A stretch of 64,000 nucleotides of DNA from Yponomeuta sedellus (GCA_934045075.1 OW203724.1:9411473-9475472); one strand, 5' to 3'; positions 1 to 11,502 are shown, counted from the stretch's first letter. Made by a program: numbers and translations. The notes: generated by a model from the sequence alone, not told the origin.

Positions 1-122
1 GGAGGATTGTAAGACAGTGGCGAGCCTTACTGTCAGAAGTTATCAAGCCGCCCATGAGGCCTCTGACATGGCTTAACGACTGCAATTCCATGACAGCCGG
101 CACCAACGGCTTAACGTGCCTT
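1..122 (-). mobile_element. 5S-like SINE, tail fragment
   Basis: Reverse-strand match to the 3' half of the SINE best seen at 39202-39568. It shares the GGCGGCTTGATAACTTCTGA and GACAGTAAGG blocks. The 5S-like head is missing and the copy runs off the window edge. Confidence 0.75.
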
Positions 123-125
123 ATT

Positions 126-196
126 AGACTTAGCCCTCCCCTAATGAGCGCCATACCGCCCTGTCTTCAGCTTGCCGCATCCAGCATCTGCAGATC
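126..196 (-). mobile_element. RTE-type LINE fragment
   Basis: Reverse-strand match to the end of the RTE reverse transcriptase at 22590-22660 (CAGATGCTGGATGCGGCAAG on the minus strand). Only about 70 bp remain, directly against the SINE fragment before it. Confidence 0.75.
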
Positions 197-797
197 GTCA
201 TTTAGGGGTAATGCCCATAATCCCCACGCTGGGCATGCGGGTTGGAGATCGCAGTTTGGTGGAATTATACTACAGGGAGCGCTGCTGACACCCCCCCCCC
301 CCCCGGTTTGCGTCCCTTAGTCAGCATTTACGACACCCGGGGGAAGAATTTGGGTTGGTAATATTCTCTACGCCGACACCATACAGCATCCTCACAATTC
401 ATAACAACAATAATACAAATGTTGATCAAGTTCATTACAGATCTGTAGGTACTTAGAATACTTTTCATAACTAGTCATATAATAATATTTTCTATAGCTC
501 GGTTAATTTTGGTAGTACCAAATCTGCAACCAATCTATCTTGTGTTAGCAAACTTAACACTCGTAGTTCAAAATATTGAAGGAAAATAGTTAAAGAAGTG
601 GTTTTAAACACAATTTTCTTGCATCTAGTCTTAACGTTCCAACTTTCTTCTCCATTTCCTAAAACGTTAAAATTTCTTCGACCATTCTCAACTTAGACCA
701 ATTATTCATAGGCACCTATGAATAATTGATCAAAGTTGAACTACATGAAAAGATAGTTCACCTGTAGTAATCTAGGACATCTAGTAACACAACACAA
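197..797. other. Intergenic, no recognised gene
   Basis: Nothing coding is recognised. It holds a run of 14 C at 291-304, which may be a polymerase or assembly artefact. The rest is AT-rich unique-looking DNA. Confidence 0.6.
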
Positions 798-989
798 ACA
801 TTTACATACATACATTCATTGCTTCTGGGCCAACACTAGGACACCCGTGTCGTGGGAACCAGAAACAACGACATCACAAACATGTAAACATCCAAAACCT
901 GGGTTTCTTTTATCCCCAGCTGGGGTTTGAACCCGGGACCTCTTGCATGGTAGGCAGATGCGCTACCGCTGCGCCACAGAGGTCGTCGT
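798..989 (-). mobile_element. tRNA-Gly-like SINE (family 1)
   Basis: Read on the minus strand it has a tRNA-like head with an A box (TGGCGCAGCGGTAGCGC), an anticodon-loop region CTACCAT and a B box GGGTTCAAACCC. A roughly 110 bp tail follows, shared with 14738-14940, 56538-56748 and 61798-61999. The arm layout resembles tRNA-Gly with ACC in place of GCC; that parentage is an inference. Confidence 0.85.
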
Positions 990-1141
990 AGGTAACTTAA
1001 ATAACATTTTTCCACATTTATTTGGTTTCGGTTTTGTCATCTACAATTCCGGATCGCAATACATGACATAAGGGTAGGCTAAGGTATACAAGAACATTTG
1101 ACGAAACATCCTTGGTTTTATATGTCATTATATTACTACTC

Positions 1142-1476
1142 GAAGCGCTCGTGGCCTAGTCGAACTGAGTGATTGGAATCATTCACTTGAGTTAAGTAAC
1201 AACAGGCTCTGTCAGGTGCACGATGGGTGACCGTCCCGTGACTACCACAAGTGGCATTTTTTCGAGCGCTTCGACTATCATGTAATACCAGTCGTTAAGC
1301 CAAGTCAGAGGCCTTATGGGCGGCTTGATAATTTGACAGTAAGGCCTGCCATTGACTTACAAACCTTCACCAACCCGAACTTTGACCCCTGGTGGAGTAT
1401 GGTCTAACCTTCCTGCGATGCAGGAAGAGACCCGTGCCCCAGCAGTGGGGACACACAAGGGTTGATATCGAATCGA
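1142..1476 (+). mobile_element. 5S-rRNA-like SINE, full copy
   Basis: Starts GAAGCGCTCGTGGCC and contains AGTTAAGTAAC followed 24 bases later by GATGGGTGACC. These match 5S rRNA internal promoter boxes A and C in both sequence and spacing. The tail ends GGGTTGATATCGAA. Flanking TATTACTACT and TATTGCTACT look like a target-site duplication with one mismatch. Confidence 0.75.
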
Positions 1477-2944
1477 ATATCGAATATTGCTACTGGACTT
1501 GAATCATTGATCCGTAGGTATAAGTAAATATACCTATTTGTGCGATAAAATGGGATGCATAAACTTTTACCGTCAATTTCCTCCCTTCCCGCGACCCCCC
1601 GCGTCTTATCGTCGACAATCTACAAATCCAATTTCCTAAACTAGGGATCGATACGACAAATCATCTGGACTCTATTATCCTCAGCGTTTCGTGCTGTACA
1701 TCCCGCGGCTGAAAATAACAATCACAGAAGGACTTTTTAGGACTTCTCCCAAACGTTTACTCCACACCAATCTAATACATTCCAATTATACACGACTGAT
1801 TAACCCATTCCATATGTTATTATCTGTCCTCTGCCATATTGATTTTTCTGATTCGAATGGCAACACGAAACTAATTATAAGGGCGCCGCTGAGATGTATC
1901 AAAGTGCGTATTCTTTTATTTTATTAGTGTTGTTGCTTTTAAGATTTAATAATGATGACCGTTATGAAATGTTTTCAATACCAAAAACTAAAGAATTATC
2001 TACCTAGTTTAAACCCAAACTGAAACAGCAAAGTTTATCATTCTTGAAAAGAAAAACAGACTATCCAACACCAAAAATGTAAATCATACATTTCTTGCAA
2101 AAGTAGACACATACCTTTACTTAAATACTTTAATGACTTTACTGACTGAGTTGGTGTAAAATGCTTGACTTTAAAGTTATTCAGGGGCAACAAAAAACGT
2201 TATATATTCCCTTTGCCTCACATACAAACTTAGTTACTTAGATCTTTCTAGCGTTTTATTTATAACACTTTAATTTTGATTTGATTTTTGTACTTTATAA
2301 CCTTAACTAGATGCAGGAAGAGACCCGTGACCCAGCAGTGGGGTTGATAACAACCTTAACTAGCCTAACTTGTTGCGGGTCCCCACAAATTTTCTCCATC
2401 TATCACTAGGTGTGGGATAACAAAAATAAGCATTAAGTCTGCCTTATTGCTATTGTATTTTATTTACCTATGTGCATTAAAGGCTGGCGCCGCATGCACG
2501 TCATCGAACGGTAATCTAAAAAAAGCTCCAAAAACTGTCATGTTGAAATTTGACCATTCGAGCCGCACTTCTTTACGTGTGAAGTATTTATTTTGTGTCC
2601 CGATGACTTAGCAGCTGCCGCCGATAGGGCTTTGCGAGCTAATCTGCCTGAGTAGAGACGTATCGATCGACTGAAAGGGCGACTAGAATTTGGTATGGAT
2701 GCAACATCAGAGTCAGATTTTAATAGAGTCGTTACACCCGGAATCCCACTTTGTTAGAAAACACGGAGAACACACACTATCCACATAGTTTCATGCGTAG
2801 CGCACGTCATTAAAACTACCTACATGGATCGGAACAAAAATATCTTGCGTTAGTTATTCTACTAACTTTCTTACTGCTGTGATTAGCTGGGAAGTTGACG
2901 GTCATTTAGAGCTGTATGTTTCACAATATTTTTTCAGGAATGCC
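1477..2944. other. Intergenic, no recognised gene
   Basis: AT-rich DNA without recognised coding sequence. It contains a 40 bp 5S-SINE tail fragment at 2310-2349 (GATGCAGGAAGAGACCCGTG). A 78-codon open stretch at 1691-1927 has no recognisable motif and is not called. Confidence 0.55.
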
Positions 2945-3090
2945 GGTCAGGAATTCAACTTCATGGCGTTGTTGGGCATGGGCACGCCTGGTAATGGCGA
3001 TTTCAAACGCTCTAAAATGCGCCCACAAATTCAGGTGTCCTCATGATGTTTCCCCTGAAAGTTAGCGAGTGGTATTGCTATTACGAGTTC
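2945..3090 (+). repeat. Dispersed lepidopteran repeat V
   Basis: Shares blocks with 33310-33425 and 39060-39190: a GCGGAT/AATTTC segment, then a TTTCC run and GTTAGCGAG. It resembles a repeat seen widely in moth genomes beside TTTTCCTTCACCG. Heavily diverged. Confidence 0.45.
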
Positions 3091-3114
3091 ACAAATATCA
3101 GCTTTTATGAGTGG

Positions 3115-3356
3115 CGTGCTTCGCAAGGCACGTTAAACCGTTGCTGCTGTCTGCTGTCACATGTAATGGCAGTCGTTAAGCCGTGTCAGAGGCCTTATAG
3201 GCGGCTTGATAACTTCTGACAGTAAGGCCCGCCACTGCCTTACGATTCCTCACCAACCCGGACTTGGCCCCCATAGTGGAATATGGCCTAGCCTTCTTGC
3301 GATGCAGGAAGAGATTCGTGCCCCAGCAGTGGGAACATAGAAGGGTTGATATTGAT
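3115..3356 (+). mobile_element. 5S-like SINE, tail module
   Basis: Begins CGTGCTTCGCAAGGCACG and ends GGGTTGATATTGAT. It matches the middle and tail of the copy at 39202-39568 but lacks the 5S-like head. Confidence 0.8.
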
Positions 3357-4515
3357 ATCGAAATATCAGCTTAATATAACTTACAAAACAAGGTCCTCGA
3401 TTTTGTAAAGATGGACCAGGGAGAACGTTCTCAATAACTTTCTACAGCATTAAACAAATTGAAAATTCGCTCAGTTATTCCATTTGTTGCCGATATGTCA
3501 CACCACCTTATATTACACTGTTACATACTGGGATTTTTTCCCAGTATGTCACACAGCTATTAAACTGTAACATACTGGGATTTAAAAAAGAATAGGATTC
3601 TAGAATGTTACACTCTTCATGTCACACTGTTACCAAAGTGGTACCAATTTAATTTTAAAAATGATTCCCAGTTAGTAACTGTGCTGTTATTTTCTTCTCA
3701 TTTAGTAATACCTCTGTTGGTAGCTACAGGAAATATTGATTTGACGGAAATAACACTACAAAATATATATAAAATAAGCGCGATAAACAAAGTGGACAGC
3801 AACTGCAAACACCAGTTGTTTTTATGATCTATTATGACTAAATTATCTTTGTATTTTACTGTTGAATTGCTGTGTGTCTGGCTACCTCTATAAAGGGATA
3901 TTAGTCATGAATTTATGCTGACAATACAACTTAGAACATTGCACCCCGTTTATTACTGAGAGCACTACACTGAAATCGAACCCAGGACCTTTCTAATGAA
4001 AAACAAGTGCTCTACCGATGCATGACAGTTTACCTTAATCAGCGCGACATAACTTAGCAATAATTAAGCGAAACCCTTTAAACAATAACCGTTTAGCATT
4101 GCCAATGGTTCTGAATAGCCAATAAAACAACTTATTACGGGCCGCCACCGCTGAGCGGGGAAAAAACTCACTCTCAGCTCCCCCTTTGTAAGTAGGTTTA
4201 TATCTTTTTAAAATGGGTAAATGCGTAGTCTGGCGAAATGGAAGGGCCGTCCCTTGGCTTGCCCTATCGACGGGCGATCTCACTTGAATTCCCTTATCAA
4301 ACCCTTGCCTTGCTGCCTCCAGACCATGTATCTACGAGGCATTACACTTAGTTGATAAGGAGTAGTACCTCCGTCTTAAAGGTTTTTTAACTCTACGTGA
4401 AACATTATCTTACGAGCAAAAACACGTAAGTGTTACGTGTTTGTAATAGTGTCAGCTAAGTGAACTGTATTCTTGACCGCTCGTGATTCAGTTACAAGTA
4501 TATCTAACTATACTC
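3357..4515. other. Intergenic with a tRNA-like relic
   Basis: No gene recognised. On the minus strand 3959-4028 has a B-box-like GGGTTCGATTTC and a GGTAGAGCA A-box-like stretch. It is probably a decayed SINE head rather than a tRNA gene, since the stems do not close well. Confidence 0.4.
3516..3553. repeat. Short inverted repeat
   Basis: TTACATACTGGGA and TCCCAGTATGT flank a T-rich loop. A third copy of the arm, GTAACATACTGGGA, lies about 30 bp downstream, so the arm has been duplicated locally. Confidence 0.7.
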
Positions 4516-4600
4516 ATTAGCATTAAGCTCGCCTTTGTACAAATATGCTTATTGTGCAATAAAGAATTTTCTAATCTAATCTAATATCTAATCTATCTTT
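4516..4600 (+). mobile_element. LINE 3' end with AATAAA
   Basis: AGCTCGCCTTTGTACAAATA then TTGTGCAATAAAG then a TCTAA-type microsatellite. This looks like the 3' tail of a non-LTR retrotransposon with polyadenylation signal and slippage tail. Inverted relatives lie at 38295-38400. Confidence 0.65.
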
Positions 4601-4628
4601 AATCAGCCCACATCAACCCACTGCGGGC

Positions 4629-4676
4629 AAGTATTATTACAAGTATTATTACAAGTATTATTACAAGTATTATTAC
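4629..4676. repeat. 4 x 12 bp tandem repeat
   Basis: Four perfect copies of AAGTATTATTAC at 4629, 4641, 4653 and 4665. Confidence 0.95.
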
Positions 4677-4683
4677 AACGAGA

Positions 4684-5606
4684 ACTTCGGGTCGGGCCAC
4701 GCACAGTGTAGGGTTCCGTCGAAGCAGGGGGTTTGGACCAGATTTACAAAAATAACCAGTTCATCAAGTAATTTTCAATGGAATTTGTAAGAAGTTTTCC
4801 TATTAAAATTGTTCGCCTATTACTCGTTAAATTGTCCCACGTTGGGCGCCATTGTAGTGTTGTAGACCTTTTATAAATAATAAAACTGGAACGTCTTTAT
4901 CTTTGTGCTTTATTTGTACTGTTTTATTTATTTTCTTTCTATTATAATAAAAACAGAAAACTGGATAAAAACGGAATAAGCAGGTAAAAATAGTCAGGTC
5001 TAGTCAAGGTGTAAAGTAGTAATGATAAAAATGAGTGGAATCACGAAAATGTGATTTCACGAAATCACGAAAAACATAATTTTAAATTTTTGAAAATGAT
5101 AGATAGAATCAAAGAAACATAAAAAATGGTGTAAAGAGGTTTGCACCGTTCCAAGCCTACTTAGAAGTTCATTATATGTGCTACCGCCTCGAATTTTTTC
5201 ACGTTTCTACGTTTTTCTGGGAGAAGGAAGAGGAGCGCCCTACTCTAACATAAATTTGCGGTTAAAACTTAATATTTTGCAAGCGGGTCTCTAAATTGAA
5301 AACGGTTTTCCTACACTCTACATATTGTAATCACTATGATTATTATTTAAACGAATAATGCAAAAATACCAATATATAGTGAAGGCGAGAAAAAAATTGC
5401 GTCGTTAATTTAGGAGTAAGGGTACGTTAAAAAAATATTATTTTGTAAATATTAATAGGTACTTTGTCTACCGTTACTGTCGGCGTACGCTTATGCCAAT
5501 TTTCAGTTTTCTTGTATTAAAACCGTCTCTACGCCACCGATAGACACATTGATGGATGGACATGGCGAATCCTTAACCCTTGTCGACTACGGAACCCTAA
5601 AAACAT
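4684..5606 (+). repeat. Dispersed repeat P, interrupted copy
   Basis: Fragments flanking a D element: GTAGGGTTCCGTCG at 4708 and CTACGGAACCCTAAAAA near 5586. The family contains a GTGCGAGTCGGACTCG-type palindrome in better copies (31475-32390, 51700-52752) and is familiar from many Lepidoptera. This copy is strongly diverged. Confidence 0.4.
4868..5150 (-). mobile_element. Repeat D, longest single copy
   Basis: Runs from TTTTATAAATAATAAAACTG to TGTAAAGAGGTTTGCACCGT. Related copies lie at 8687-8792, 56063-56262 and, in tandem and inverted, at 62812-63600. It has no coding potential and appears to be non-autonomous. The GGTGCAAA/TTTACACC end can form a small hairpin. Confidence 0.7.
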
Positions 5607-5617
5607 GATTCCTCTAA

Positions 5618-5697
5618 AACTGTCCTCAAATGCAGTCTTAGTTTATGGTAAAGTATTTTCTTTTACCACAGCCCATTTACTGCATTTGAGGAGTGTT
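5618..5697. repeat. Inverted repeat
   Basis: CCTCAAATGCA (5624) pairs with TGCATTTGAGG (5681), and an inner TGGTAAA pairs with TTTACCA. The outer bases also partly pair. Possibly a very small foldback element. Confidence 0.75.
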
Positions 5698-5984
5698 TCT
5701 TTTAAGGAAACGTTTCTTTTATCTTCGTCGTCGTCAGGCTACACTAGGCAACTGCTGGACATAGCCCTTCCCTTTTATATAGGACTGTAATCCTATACAA
5801 ATGCACACGCTTTCCCCGGATGAAAACGGTAAATCTTTCAAAAATAAAAAACAAATACTGTGAAATAACTAAGAACTAATTGCTAATTATAAGCAAATTT
5901 TTAAAATACTCTCGACTCGATTTACTTTTTTTGTAGATAGGAAGTCAAAAATACTCGATTTCACGCGTGTTTATTACTTCGGCT

Positions 5985-6200
5985 TCGGCTTCGACTCACG
6001 GCATCAGTAATACGTAATACAGAGAATATTGTAAAGAGGTTCGAAATTTCACTGATGCCGTGAGTCGCCCATTGGCTCAATTGGTAGAGCGCTGGTACGG
6101 ATAGCCAGAGGTTGCGGGTTCGAATCCCGGCATGGGTGAAATTTTTAGCCTCTAAATAGGTTTTTAAATTTGTTCCTTAGCACGGGTTAGTGCATTAAAA
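5985..6200 (+). mobile_element. tRNA-like SINE (family 2), first of a direct pair
   Basis: The tRNA-like domain is 6067-6139: acceptor-like GCCCAT pairs with ATGGGT, with GGCTCAATTGGTAGAGC as D arm and GCGGGTTCGAATCCCGG as T arm. It lies within a unit repeated 308 bp downstream. Shared flanks in all copies argue for a SINE, not a working tRNA gene. Upstream GACTCACGGCATCAG is inverted as CTGATGCCGTGAGTC at 6050. Confidence 0.85.
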
Positions 6201-6480
6201 ATAAAAATAGTGTAATCATGTGGGTACAGTGATATCGTTCCGATGTTAAACCTTACTGCAAAGTAGGTAGTCGGGGCTGTAAGTAATGCAATTTGCTTAA
6301 GTCAGATGTCGCTGCCTGTACGTAATACAGAGAATATTGTAAAGAGGTTCGAAATTTCACTGATGCCGTGAGTCGCCCATTGGCTCAATTGGTAGAGCGC
6401 TGGTACGGATAGCCAGAGCTTGCGGGTTCGAATCCCGGCATGGGTGAAATTTTTAGCCTCTAAATATGTTTTTAGATTAA
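6201..6480 (+). mobile_element. tRNA-like SINE (family 2), second of a direct pair
   Basis: The tRNA-like domain at 6375-6447 is nearly identical to that at 6067-6139. The region between holds the body sequence (GTGATATCGTTCCGATGTTA) also seen reversed at 53050-53095. Head-to-tail spacing is 308 bp. Confidence 0.85.
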
Positions 6481-6933
6481 TAAATTTTCAGAGATTCAAA
6501 TGAATGATGTTTCTCACTCTGTTTTAATCTGTGACGGGGTAATGACCTGTATCAGAGAGCGAAATTCATTAAAGAAATATATACTCGAAAACTAAGACAC
6601 ATAAAAATAAAAAATAAAATATTCTCATTTAGTGACCGTTCATATCCAAATCCTAGAAACTTTCTCAATTCGTGACCCTAGAAATAATGTCCATTAAGCG
6701 GGTAATCTTACCATCTAAGAGAAGGCCTATGCAGTGGATCACATAGGCTTCATAAAAGAAATATGGCGCTATCTACCTCAGGAAAAGTCGGAGCAAAGAA
6801 TTTCCACTGAAGATTACGGGTGTAAACCTTTTCCTCGTGTGAGGTAACATCTGTGCATTTCTGACCCTCGGTACTATTGTGCATGTGTTGCAATTCAATT
6901 CGCATTAACCTCCTGTTTTTTTTCTCTTTTGTG
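6481..6933. other. Intergenic, no recognised gene
   Basis: AT-rich; no coding, RNA or repeat signal that I recognise. Confidence 0.5.
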
Positions 6934-7216
6934 AGATCGATATCAACCCTTGTATGTCCCCACTGCTGGGGCACGGTTTAAGAATTATCCAGCCGCTCAT
7001 AAGGGCTCTGACATGGCTTAGCGATTACATTACATTACATGATAGCCGGCACCAAGCACTGAGGTATGTGGCTTAACGTGCCTTGCGAAGCATGGAAGCG
7101 CTCCGAAAAATTGCCACTAGTCACGAGACGGTGACCCATCCAGCACCAGACCGCGCCTGTAGTCGCTTAACTCAAGTGTTTTATTCCAATCTGTCGGTTC
7201 TAGGCCAGGGGCGCTG
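6934..7216 (-). mobile_element. 5S-like SINE, internally deleted copy
   Basis: On the minus strand it has the 5S-like head (AGTTAAGCGAC, then GATGGGTCACC) and the GGGTTGATATCGATC tail. The middle block containing GGAGTATGGCCTAACC is deleted. Confidence 0.75.
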
Positions 7217-8109
7217 CCTTGTGAGATCAGTTAAACAAATATTTCACGAAATAAAAATAGAGGTAAGTTTACATTGTTTTGGCGCATTTAACGCGTAAGA
7301 GTTTCCCTCAAAGAGATATATCCATATAAACGTAGTTAGATTTTTATTTACAAACGACAGGATCGCAGTGAAACTTTGCCAATACATTTAAAGGTCACAA
7401 ATCGAGGTTTGATCATGCTTACAACTGAGAATAATAGAATAAAAAATAAATTAAGCCTTTTCCTATAAACTATTCTCAAGACAATTGTTTCATTTTGATA
7501 AGTTTATTTCCAATTACCTCTTGAGGAGCAATATCCATGTAAATAAAGTTGCGTTTTTCGTCGCAAAGTCGAGTTGCAATTAAACTTTTCCAAAACTTAG
7601 AGAGGACACAATTCGAGGTTTAATCGTTCTTAGAGTTGGATATAAATTAATTAAAATGTAAATATGTCAATCTTTTTAAGTATTAATTCTGTATATAGTT
7701 ATAGAAAAATTTATTATTTTATTTAGTTTTTGAAAAATAAACAGTAAATTTATTTTACATTAAAAAGAAATTATAGACTTTATAGACATGCGACCCGTTA
7801 TGTCGTTAGTAACTAAAAGTACGTATGTATAGAAATTCCTTCATGATGAGCCGCCTCAAGAGGAATTTGTAACAATAACTTTTTACGTTTTATGGGATAT
7901 TTAAGGATTGAATTTCGTTTTTAATTTTTATGTTACTTTAAAAAAATACAATTTACGTTTTTCTACACAAAAAACCCCTACATAATTACTCCACCCCCTG
8001 TAGGTGAGGTGGGTGCAGTCGGCAATACATCCACCTTTATATTTTGGTTTTAAGACGCCCACAAAGTAACTGAGTAGAGTAAACGGCTTCAAAGGTTAAT
8101 CAAATCAAT
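7217..8109. other. Intergenic with a diverged direct duplication
   Basis: No gene. Two segments (about 7320-7445 and 7535-7645) share ATATCCAT(A/G)TAAA, GTCGCAA/TCGCAG and ATCGAGGTTTGATC-like blocks, suggesting an old duplication of roughly 220-240 bp. Confidence 0.4.
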
Positions 8110-8220
8110 TTGTTTCAACGTAATGAATTTACGTTCTGTTTGCTGAATGTCAATGTAAAATCTAAGCCACTGCCTTCGGGCCGTATTGTAGTGGAGAAAA
8201 AGGCAGCGGAAAAAAAACTC
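8110..8220 (+). repeat. Dispersed repeat, inverted partner at 30600-30712
   Basis: Shares GTTCTGTTTGCTGAATGTCA and TGTAGTGGA with the reverse strand of 30600-30712. Probably part of the W MITE family described at 61728-62080. Confidence 0.6.
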
Positions 8221-8686
8221 CACTCTTACCATCTTTTCTCAAGTCATCTTAAACCAAATAATGTGCTGTAGACTGTACCTTTGATTCATCTTCTTTATAA
8301 TTCCTGATCCAAATACCTACTCTGGTCATCATAATTGCTCACAAAACTACGCACCGTACGTAATTCATCACTGTAAATGTGCCAAAACCATGTTTGTGCA
8401 ATAAATATATTAATATTTGTACTTACTTCACTTTTAAAATTGTGCACTGCAAAATAAACGTGTCTAACTAAAGTGACTAAGAAAATGTGTCACAGCCTGT
8501 GTGTGCAGCCATTTCCAAGAATATATGATTTCTTGGAAATGGCTGCACCATCCACCATCACCAAATCCATCCACCAGACTCGGGAAGACAGACAGATGGA
8601 TAACAGGCGAACGGATGGACGCACATCAATATGGAATGTTTATCAACTTGAAACGTTGTATATATATCTATTATTATATCTATATC
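8221..8686. other. Intergenic with a perfect hairpin
   Basis: No gene. At 8505-8546 GCAGCCATTTCCAAGA and its exact reverse complement are separated by 10 bp. Confidence 0.6.
8505..8546. repeat. Perfect 16 bp hairpin
   Basis: Arms 8505-8520 and 8531-8546 are exact reverse complements with a 10 bp loop. Confidence 0.95.
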
Positions 8687-8792
8687 ATTTATAAATAATA
8701 AAAACTGGAACGACTTCAGGTGTGGTTTTATTGGTGGATTTTATTTGTAGAGAAAAAGAAATAAAAATGGTATGAAGAGGTTTGCACCGTCA
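8687..8792 (-). mobile_element. Repeat D, internally deleted
   Basis: Keeps the TTTATAAATAATAAAAACTG end and the GAAGAGGTTTGCACCGT end of the family, with the interior lost. Confidence 0.65.
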
Positions 8793-8944
8793 CAAACTAA
8801 GACCAGAAAGTATATCTAATCAGTATTTGTCGTATTAAGGGTATACACAAATTATATGTAGGTAATTGCATTATTAGAGTAGGTTAATATACCCATTATA
8901 TTTATTATTGTGCTATTTTGCCGCCTCGTTTATAATGTTCGCCA

Positions 8945-9065
8945 CATCTATGGTTGGCTGGAAGAGATTTCCGCAAAAATAAGCTCGCTATGTACACTTT
9001 TTTATTTTTTGTAATATGTTGTGTTTTGTATATGTCTTTTATGTATGCGGTAAACTGTTAAGTAA
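8945..9065 (+). mobile_element. LINE 3' tail
   Basis: ATGGTTGGCTGGAAGAGATTTC followed by a T-rich tail resembles the TTGTCTGGAAGAGATC LINE tails at 57226 and 58268. Diverged. Confidence 0.55.
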
Positions 9066-9309
9066 AGTAAAATAGGTACGTACTATATTTACTTAAAATT
9101 CTCATTTTTCCATATAAATTAAAAAGAATTCAAAAGCATTGTATGTGCATTTCGATTATAAGAATCAAAAAAAGGCTGTAGAACGTAACTTTTTCAGAAT
9201 TTACTTGCAGAAAAAAAGAGTCTAATTTAAACCAAAAATGTATTAGAGCTGCATAGTTGATAAACGACATTTTATTTGCATTTTGTCTTTGGGTAATTAA
9301 AATCCTAAT

Positions 9310-9998
9310 AATATTATAAATGTTAAAGTTTTTCAAGATGTTTGATGGATGTTTGAATGTTTGTTATTCAATCACCATAACGGCAGAACAGATTTGAATT
9401 AAGACATAAGATATATGATATTTCGGTAATACGTTCTCGTGAGATAATGTTATACTGTTGACGGAACCTTTTTTTAGGCCAATAGGCGTGACGACAGTTT
9501 CAAATAATTAAAGATTAAAAAGTACCTTTTAAAAGGATTTAAAACATTGATTTGTTTTAAAAAAAAGAGATTACCAATATTTTCAATAAAATAGAAGATT
9601 ATAATACTGCTTTCAGCCATTTTCACTGATACACCCATCACACCGCGTGACGTCACGCTTAAGTTAACATTGGTTAACTTCACCCGTGTTGTGAGTTTGT
9701 GACTGCTAGTGATTACGATGTGGCGTGACGTCAGATTCGACGCCATGACACGGCGAGCTGTTTTCCTACAAATAATTTTAGAATAATGGCTTTAACCCTC
9801 GATAAACTTTAGATTTTTACTGAAATATAGTTTCCTTAGTAAATAATAAATGTATCCCCACATTATGGAAGAGGATTTAAAAATCTTTCGTCGTGCCTAT
9901 TTAAAGGTATTTATTTAGTTATTGCGTTGCCATGGTAACAAGAATCGTGTATAGGTACGCATTCAGTGGCGATACAAAGTTTGCCGGGACAGCTAGTA
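9310..9998 (+). repeat. Dispersed repeat Q split by a MITE
   Basis: The left part has GGATGTTTGAATGTTTGTTA and ACGGCAGAACAGATTTGA. The right part ends GCCGGGACAGCTAGTAAG. Together they resemble the moth repeat running from ATTATAAAGGCGAAAG to ACAGCTAGT, also seen at 13603, 20676 and 27578. The MITE at 9481-9901 interrupts it. Confidence 0.6.
9481..9901. mobile_element. TIR MITE with CRE palindromes, copy 1
   Basis: Ends AATAGGCGTGACGACAG and, inverted, AATAGGCACGACGAAAG. About 420 bp and non-coding. Other copies are 40928-48735 (split by later insertions) and 54470-54918. It carries TGACGTCA at 9648-9655, inside the 14 bp palindrome GCGTGACGTCACGC, and again at 9726-9733. I see no clear target duplication here. 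No autonomous partner is in the window. Confidence 0.85.
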
Positions 9999-10384
9999 AG
10001 GCATTAAATAGTAACGTTCTAAAGAGTGTCATAGGCACCATTTCATTTATAGATAAGATTCGATTTTTATACTCCATACATTTGGAGAGTACATGAAAAC
10101 CTTAAATATATTAAATAAGATGGTAGATCGGTTGGTGTGGGTGACAGTCGAGTACAGTTCTACTCGTTCAACTTCTACACTTACTACGGATGGCACTTTC
10201 ACACTTCGATAAACACGACAGAACGTTCAACTCGGTCACGATCAAACACCGCGACGTAACAAAAATGTGCAATGAAAAAAAAAACCTGTGACTGATTTAT
10301 AGAGTGTCTAGTGCCACCTTCACTCACACTAGATGGGTGAAAGGACTACTCGGACGATCCGGGGCTTACATCGTTTTTAGATGG

Positions 10385-10490
10385 AGGTTGGTTGCCCAGC
10401 ACCTACACCATCCTGACAGCTAAGTGGGCTTCGCCCACAGGAAAGACAAGTCAATACGTGCGGAGCCAATCAAGCCGCGGGTTTCCTAAC
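10385..10490 (+). repeat. Dispersed repeat U, inverted partner at 30262-30345
   Basis: CACAGGAAAGACAAGTCAAT and CGTGCGGAGCCAATC match the reverse strand at 30262-30300. It may be a fragment of an old retroelement; no reading frame is clear. Confidence 0.55.
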
Positions 10491-10629
10491 GATGTAGTGA
10501 GCTAGAGAAGGTAGCCCAATGCGTAGAACAATGCATTGAGCTGTGGCAGTATTTCCTTTGTAAAGTTTTCACACACTATTTATACAACGTTTATGGAGTG
10601 CGTAAAGGACACTTTGTAAAAAAAGAACC

Positions 10630-10670
10630 AGACATCTTTCTCACCTAGTAATTAGATGAGAAAGATGTCT
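10630..10670. repeat. Perfect 14 bp hairpin
   Basis: AGACATCTTTCTCA at 10630-10643 and its exact reverse complement at 10657-10670, with a 13 bp loop. Confidence 0.95.
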
Positions 10671-11280
10671 AGAATCAAAGCCAGCTCAATGCATGAGTTC
10701 TATATTCTAGAGTAATAATTTAAAACGAAGTTTAATTTGAAGTCTATTAGTTAAGGACCAACTTGAAAAGAGTAATCTCAAAAATTCGTTTCTGGGCACT
10801 ATCATTGCCATAAGTACGCCTTCTTCGCCCGATACCTGTGACTTACCCCCGACTTCTCGTACGCCAAGAGTTCGTAGTAAAATGTTAACAGCTGTCAGTT
10901 CTTTTTTGTTGCTCCTTGGTCAACAGACAGCTATTAACAGTCTGTTAACACCGAAAAACCGCGGGTTAGGCTTGCATCTGAGAAAAACAAAGCGCGAAAC
11001 TTCTGTAACACTTGTCTGTGACCACTTCACTCCCACTCATGCAACCCGAGCCGGAGGGAAGCTGGAGAAATCTGAGCCCAAACACGTGACAAAAGTGCGG
11101 GCGAGGCCTGTTTAGAGCGAAGATGCGCCGCCGATAAGGCTCAATTCACATTCCCATTTATCCCCGATCGAGGTGCATTACGTGGTTACAAAATGGACCC
11201 CGGGCGTTTCTATCGCCTCCACACAGGATCTGACGCGGGCGTTTTTTCCTTTCCATTCAAAACTCGTACTAAACCTGAAT

Positions 11281-11502
11281 AGATAATTATCGGTTGGAAA
11301 TATTATTATTTGCGAGACTGCATGCTAGTACCTACAGTCTATAGGTGGTCAAGCAGATAATTAGCGGTTGGAAATATCATTATTTGCGAGACTGCATGCT
11401 AGTACCTACAGTCTACAGGTGGTCAACCAGATAATTAGCGGTTGTAAATATCATTATTTGCGAGACCGCATTCTAGTACCTACAGTCTACAGGTGGTCAA
11501 CC
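11281..11502. repeat. 3 x 74 bp tandem repeat
   Basis: Units start AGATAATTA at 11281, 11355 and 11429, each ending in TACAGTCTA(T/C)AGGTGGTCAA. Units differ by only a few substitutions, so the array looks young. Confidence 0.95.

Larger units (their letters stand above)
9999..11280. other. Intergenic with repeat U and inverted repeats
   Basis: No gene recognised. 10385-10490 (GTTGCCCAGCACCTACACCA ... GCCCACAGGAAAGACAAG) is repeated inverted at 30262-30345. GTTAACAGCTGTC and GACAGCTATTAAC form a loose inverted repeat near 10884-10940. Confidence 0.5.

Noticed and set aside
4035..4283. 82-codon minus-strand frame
   Set aside because: No recognised motif and no splice or promoter signal; composition fits chance.
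6067..6139. Complete-looking tRNA cloverleaf (also at 6375 and 14742)
   Set aside because: Copies share long flanking sequence and many are truncated, so these are SINE heads. A T-arm mismatch and short spacing before the D arm also argue against a working tRNA.
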